From NCBI GenBank assembly GCA_030628225.1, contig DAOVRJ010000080.1, positions 1 to 9,630 on the forward strand: a DNA stretch of 9,630 bases, written 5' to 3'. Below the pieces are notes generated by a model, which made no database searches, was not told the origin of the DNA, and saw only the letters and a list, made by a program, of their open reading frames with translations. The translations under genes were made by a program, and so were the position numbers. This DNA comes from Candidatus Zixiibacteriota bacterium. Lineage in GTDB: Bacteria > SM23-81. This document shows, in pieces, positions 6,528 through 9,630 of this stretch (positions are counted from its first letter, which is position 1; the number at the start of each line of letters is the position of its first letter).

Positions 6528-6536
6528 ACCTCCTTT
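6528..6536 (-). promoter_or_regulatory. Strong ribosome-binding site of ssb
   Basis: AAAGGAGGT on the minus strand, an almost complete anti-16S match, lies 5 nt before the ssb ATG at 6522. Confidence 0.75.
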
Positions 6537-6574
6537 GCTTTCAGAAGCTGCCAGCCTGATGGATCTCTCACACC

Positions 6575-6604
6575 GAACCTCTGGCCAAAAAAGAGCAGAG
6601 GTTC
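6575..6604 (-). promoter_or_regulatory. Stem-loop in the presumed ssb leader
   Basis: A perfect 9-bp inverted repeat (6575-6583 GAACCTCTG and 6596-6604 CAGAGGTTC) has a 12-nt loop containing an A/T run. No T-run follows the stem on either strand, so it does not look like a terminator. It falls between the candidate ssb promoter and the ssb ribosome-binding site, where it could affect mRNA stability or be a protein-binding palindrome. The structure is seen; the function is not known. Confidence 0.45.
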
Positions 6605-6614
6605 CCCCACAATG

Positions 6615-6642
6615 TTTAAAGGTAACGAAAATCTGAGTTCAA
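6615..6642 (-). promoter_or_regulatory. Candidate sigma-70-like promoter of ssb
   Basis: On the minus strand, TTGAAC (6642-6637) is followed by a 16-nt spacer and TTTAAA (6620-6615), each matching the consensus at 4 of 6 positions. A start site near 6608 would leave a leader of about 85 nt before ssb. It is AT-rich relative to its surroundings and is the best candidate in the 168-bp gap between the large gene and ssb. It could also drive the ktrB cluster by read-through. Weak evidence by motif only. Confidence 0.35.
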
Positions 6643-6690
6643 AGTCAAGGGTTTCTTTTGCCGCAGGCAGCCGGGTTAATTCGCTTCAAA

Positions 6691-6963
6691 TCACCGCAAG
6701 AGAACCATTTTCCGCGTATTACCGTAACTCTCAGCCTGCAGGCGATACAGGTAAACACCCGAGGCCACCGGCCGGCCGGATGCATCCCGCCCGTCCCAGC
6801 GGACGGTGTGGTATCCAGCCATCCGATACTCGTCGACCAAAAGGATCACTCGCTGACCCAGAACGTTGAAGATCTCCAGCCGCGCCCGGCAGGATCTGGG
6901 CAAAGCGTAGAGGATCTCGGTACCGGCATTGAAGGGATCAGGATAGTTCTGGTAGAGAGCAAA
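6691..6963 (-). other. Por/type IX-type C-terminal sorting domain of the large secreted protein
   Basis: The last 90 residues carry the pattern KFALYQNYPDPFNAGTEI, LEIFNVLGQRV, GYHTVRWDGRDASGRPVASGVYLYRL and a closing KMVLLR. This is the FlgD-like beta-sandwich used as a type IX secretion signal in Bacteroidetes and widespread in FCB-type candidate phyla. The secretion machinery itself is not in the window. Confidence 0.85.
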
Positions 6964-9630
6964 TTTCTTGGGAATCCCGCGGTAAGGCGATTCCCCGGCA
7001 ACAGAGGTTACGTAGGCGGTGAAGGAGTAAACGCCGCCGCCCGGCGCGCCGGGCGGATCCGTCTGGCTGTTTGCGGGAACGGAAATATCCTCGGCATAAA
7101 CGTAATAGTCCACCACCGTGTTGTGTGTTATCTGTCCTGGAATAACGCCCTGGTAAAGATCCTTGGTCACCAGCATGGTGTCTGCCTGCCAGATGGTGTC
7201 CAGGTCTGTCCGGTACCACAACAGGGCCATGGCGATCCCGGAGAAATCATCGATGGTCGATTGCACCGCAAACGGACCGCCGAAGCTGGTATCCGGCCAG
7301 ACGGTGGTGCCGGAGATCTGTGGCATATCAGTATCCACATAAGTTGTACAGTCTGGCGATCCCGGGGCCGGTTCCCTATTGCCGGCACTGTCGGTGGCCA
7401 GGGAGTAAAAACTGTAAAAATGACCGTTCGACCCGGAATAGATGCCCGATGTGGCGGTGGTATCAGAAAGCCACTGGGAGGGGTAACTTCCATCCACCAG
7501 CACAAACACCGTGTAGGTGGCCAGCCCGGAGGCGGGAGCGGGATCGGCACCCGACCAGCTCACCACAAAGCTGGTCGTTCCCACACTGGCCGGTGAGCTG
7601 GCTTGAGAGATGGGTGCCACCGTGTCGATGAAAAAGGTCCAGCTGGTGTCTGTTTCCATGGCGTGACCATAGGGATCCTGAGCCCCCTCGATCCTGACGA
7701 AGTTCAGACCATCTCCTTTGGCCGCCGCGATGGTATCGGTGCCCGTCCAGGCCGTGGAGTCCGCAGACCAGCCGGGGTTGGCGGTAATCGTATTGGTATA
7801 ATAGGGACTGACCAACCCGTAGCTCACTGCCGGCGCCACGCCCGTATCCATCTTGCGATCGAAGGTGAAGGTGAAATCTACCTCCCCCGCCGCGGTGGGA
7901 GATGGATCGCTCAAGATCAGGGACAGAACGACCGGGTCGGAATATACGGTAATAGCCTTGGAGGCCCGATTGTTGCCCTCGTTGGATTCCAGCACCTGAT
8001 TGTCGGGATCTACCAGTACGTGGATCGGGTGATATCCCACCATGCCAGCCGTGCTCCACTCCACCTGGGCCACCTCGCTGGAATCCGGCTCGATGGAGAG
8101 GATGATCTGGTCGGTCCCGATCTGCGTTCCCCCCGTGTCGGGATCGCCATCGTAGAAGCGGACCAACACCGACTCCACGGCGACAAAATGCCATTTCGGG
8201 GGCGTGGCGTTGTGCACCCGGGCCTCGATGGTCACCGTGTCCCCTACCATTGGCGCAGGGGGGGCAAACTGAATGTCACCTGTGGTGATGATCAGGTCAG
8301 CCCCGGCGGCTCCGGCTCCGCTGACCGGGACGATTGTAAATCCTTTGGCGTTATGAAAAATGGTCAGGGACTCCGCATAGGCCTGAACGGCGGCCGGGGT
8401 GAAAGTCACCGTCACATCGGTGCTCTCCGATGGGGCCAGGACAAAGACCGTATCTACAAGGGTCAGAACAGTATTCGAGGGATTAATGTCCGTCACACGG
8501 AGAGTATCCGTCCCCGTGCTCTTGACCCGTAAAACCAGGGAGGAATCGCTGCCCACGACTACCTGGCCATACTTCAACGTATCGGGCACCACGGAGATGG
8601 CAACATTGTCGATGCCCTCCCCGGTGACCGAGACAACCGTGATGGCTTTGACGGCATCGCTGAATATGGTCAGGCTTTCCGCATAGTCCTGAATGGCGGC
8701 CGGGGTGAAAGTCACCGACACATCGGTGCTCTCCGATGGAGCCAGGACAAAGGCCGTATCGGAGAGGGTTATAGTGGGATCGGAGGGGTCGATATCCGTC
8801 ACGTGGAGAGTGTCCGTCCCGGTGCTCTTGATCCGCATGGTCAAGATAGAATCCACACCCACCGGCACCTGGCCGTACTTCAGGCTATCGGGCACCACTA
8901 AGATGCCTGGCGCACCGGCACTCACGCCCTCCCCGGTGAGCGGAACAACGGTGGATCCTTTGGCGTTGTGCAGGATGGTCAAGTCTGCTGAATAGATCTG
9001 CACCGCCGTCGGCCTGAAGGTCACCGACACATTGGTGCTCCCCGAAGGGGCCACTGAGAAAAGCGTGTCGGTAAGCGTAAACTCGGGGGCAGAGGAATTG
9101 ATATCGGCCACCCTGAGGGTATCCGTCCCCGGGTTCTTGACCCGCAGGGTCAGGATGGAATCGGTGCTCACCTGCACCTGGCCGAATTTTAAGGTATCGG
9201 GAGAGACGGAGATGGCCGGCGCCATTGTGCCGGTGGTGGTGCGCAGCCGGATGGCGATATCGGTGCTGTCGTTGGTGCCCATTTCGAACCACGTGGAACC
9301 ATAGTGGCTGAGGTATGTTTTGTTCGTCTCAAACGGGCCTACATCATCGGCCACCACGGGCCATCCATAGCTCGAATTGGTGAATTTCACCGCCACATAC
9401 ACATCGTTACCGCTGGCCACGTAGGGAGGTGAGCTTAAGGCCACCGAATGATAGCCCACCTCGGCGTAGCTGGTATCGAGCTCGCTGGTCAACAGGGTGT
9501 CTAAAGTCCCTCCTGAGAAGGTATCGTAGATGTACACATCGATGTCCGTGGTGATGTCGTTGGTCCAAAATTCAACTCTCTTGAGCGAACAGGCAACGCT
9601 GGGAACAAATTTGCACATCCCCCATGCAGA
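6691..9630 (-). CDS. Large secreted multidomain protein with ASH repeats and type IX-style C-terminal sorting domain (5' partial)
   Basis: The frame is open through the right edge (four codons, SAWG, precede the first Met at 9618), so the N-terminus is missing. Counted from that Met, 975 residues are seen. Residues 1-128 form a beta-rich domain (CSLKRVEFWTNDITTDIDVYIYD, GNDVYVAVKFTNSSYGWPVVADD). I recall this type following papain-like C1A cysteine protease domains in bacteria and archaea, so a protease domain may lie upstream (inference). Three ASH/choice-of-anchor-D repeats follow (134-231, 238-335, 341-435), then a CARDB-like domain (about 440-558), an SbsA Ig-like domain (563-665), two FN3/Ig-like modules (668-765 and 766-870) and a Por/type IX sorting domain (886-975). 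It is predicted to be exported and surface-attached or released. No terminator is evident downstream. The domain calls are by motif; the enzymatic role is not seen. Confidence 0.9.
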   Translation of the reverse strand, partial: SAWGMCKFVPSVACSLKRVEFWTNDITTDIDVYIYDTFSGGTLDTLLTSELDTSYAEVGYHSVALSSPPYVASGNDVYVAVKFTNSSYGWPVVADDVGPFETNKTYLSHYGSTWFEMGTNDSTDIAIRLRTTTGTMAPAISVSPDTLKFGQVQVSTDSILTLRVKNPGTDTLRVADINSSAPEFTLTDTLFSVAPSGSTNVSVTFRPTAVQIYSADLTILHNAKGSTVVPLTGEGVSAGAPGILVVPDSLKYGQVPVGVDSILTMRIKSTGTDTLHVTDIDPSDPTITLSDTAFVLAPSESTDVSVTFTPAAIQDYAESLTIFSDAVKAITVVSVTGEGIDNVAISVVPDTLKYGQVVVGSDSSLVLRVKSTGTDTLRVTDINPSNTVLTLVDTVFVLAPSESTDVTVTFTPAAVQAYAESLTIFHNAKGFTIVPVSGAGAAGADLIITTGDIQFAPPAPMVGDTVTIEARVHNATPPKWHFVAVESVLVRFYDGDPDTGGTQIGTDQIILSIEPDSSEVAQVEWSTAGMVGYHPIHVLVDPDNQVLESNEGNNRASKAITVYSDPVVLSLILSDPSPTAAGEVDFTFTFDRKMDTGVAPAVSYGLVSPYYTNTITANPGWSADSTAWTGTDTIAAAKGDGLNFVRIEGAQDPYGHAMETDTSWTFFIDTVAPISQASSPASVGTTSFVVSWSGADPAPASGLATYTVFVLVDGSYPSQWLSDTTATSGIYSGSNGHFYSFYSLATDSAGNREPAPGSPDCTTYVDTDMPQISGTTVWPDTSFGGPFAVQSTIDDFSGIAMALLWYRTDLDTIWQADTMLVTKDLYQGVIPGQITHNTVVDYYVYAEDISVPANSQTDPPGAPGGGVYSFTAYVTSVAGESPYRGIPKKFALYQNYPDPFNAGTEILYALPRSCRARLEIFNVLGQRVILLVDEYRMAGYHTVRWDGRDASGRPVASGVYLYRLQAESYGNTRKMVLLR
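8314..9219 (-). repeat. Three tandem ASH-domain coding repeats, period about 306-309 bp
   Basis: The repeats encode residues 134-231, 238-335 and 341-435 of the large secreted protein. Each starts with a SVSPDTLKFGQV-type strand and passes through KSTGTDTLRVTDI and APSESTDVSVTFTPAA before closing on TGEG. DNA of repeats two and three is close: 8391-8454 and 8697-8760 differ at 3 of 64 bases, at a 306-bp offset. The first repeat (9014 onward) is more diverged, with a 309-bp offset. Confidence 0.85.

Noticed and set aside
6664-6690. Terminator after the large secreted-protein gene (TGCC-TGC-GGCA followed by AAAAG, minus strand)
   Set aside because: The stem is only 4 bp and is followed by an A-run and not a T-run on the minus strand.
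6658-8532. Long plus-strand reading frames (for example 6658-7596 and 7603-8532)
   Set aside because: They lie antisense to the domain-rich secreted protein, have Gly/Arg/His-rich composition without any recognisable domain, and are explained by the high-GC opposite strand.

Overview
The window looks like chromosomal DNA from a GC-rich bacterium of the FCB-like or candidate-phylum type (Zixibacteria, Eisenbacteria, Latescibacteria and KSB1 are possibilities). The main pointer is the large minus-strand secreted protein, which ends in a Por/type IX-style C-terminal sorting domain (KFALYQNYPDPFN ... SGVYLYRL ... KMVLLR). Its tandem ASH (choice-of-anchor-D) repeats and the subtilase plus FN3 protein at the left edge fit the same lifestyle. 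Phylum assignment is inference. No rRNA, tRNA, CRISPR array or insertion sequence was found.

Layout. Bases 2-1159 (+) hold the C-terminal part of a secreted S8 subtilisin-like protease with a trailing FN3-like domain; its 5' end lies outside the window. It converges on a six-gene minus-strand cluster, and a GC-rich hairpin at 1175-1210 separates them, with its U-tract on the minus-strand side. In transcription order the cluster is ktrB/trkH-type K+ channel subunit (5993-4518), ktrA/trkA RCK subunit (4505-3822), CPA2-type cation:proton antiporter (3776-2571), fructose/Ntr-type PTS EIIA (2551-2036), an uncharacterised PII-like small protein (1999-1655) and a divergent PII signal protein (1583-1236). 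An ssb gene (6522-6079) lies just upstream on the same strand. The rest, 9630-6691 (-), is a multidomain secreted protein, truncated by the right edge.

How the genes may work together. KtrA and KtrB form a K+ uptake system, and the antiporter would export cations against protons. The three following genes are all regulator types (EIIA-Ntr-like, PII-like, PII). The simplest reading is a cation-homeostasis operon that carries its own metabolic sensors: RCK nucleotide binding, PTS phosphorylation state and PII effector binding. Gaps within the cluster are short (12-71 nt), and five of the six genes can be given a ribosome-binding site. The PII protein lacks the uridylylated T-loop tyrosine. The ktrB start region overlaps a long hairpin that could be regulatory. 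These are the most interesting features of the window.
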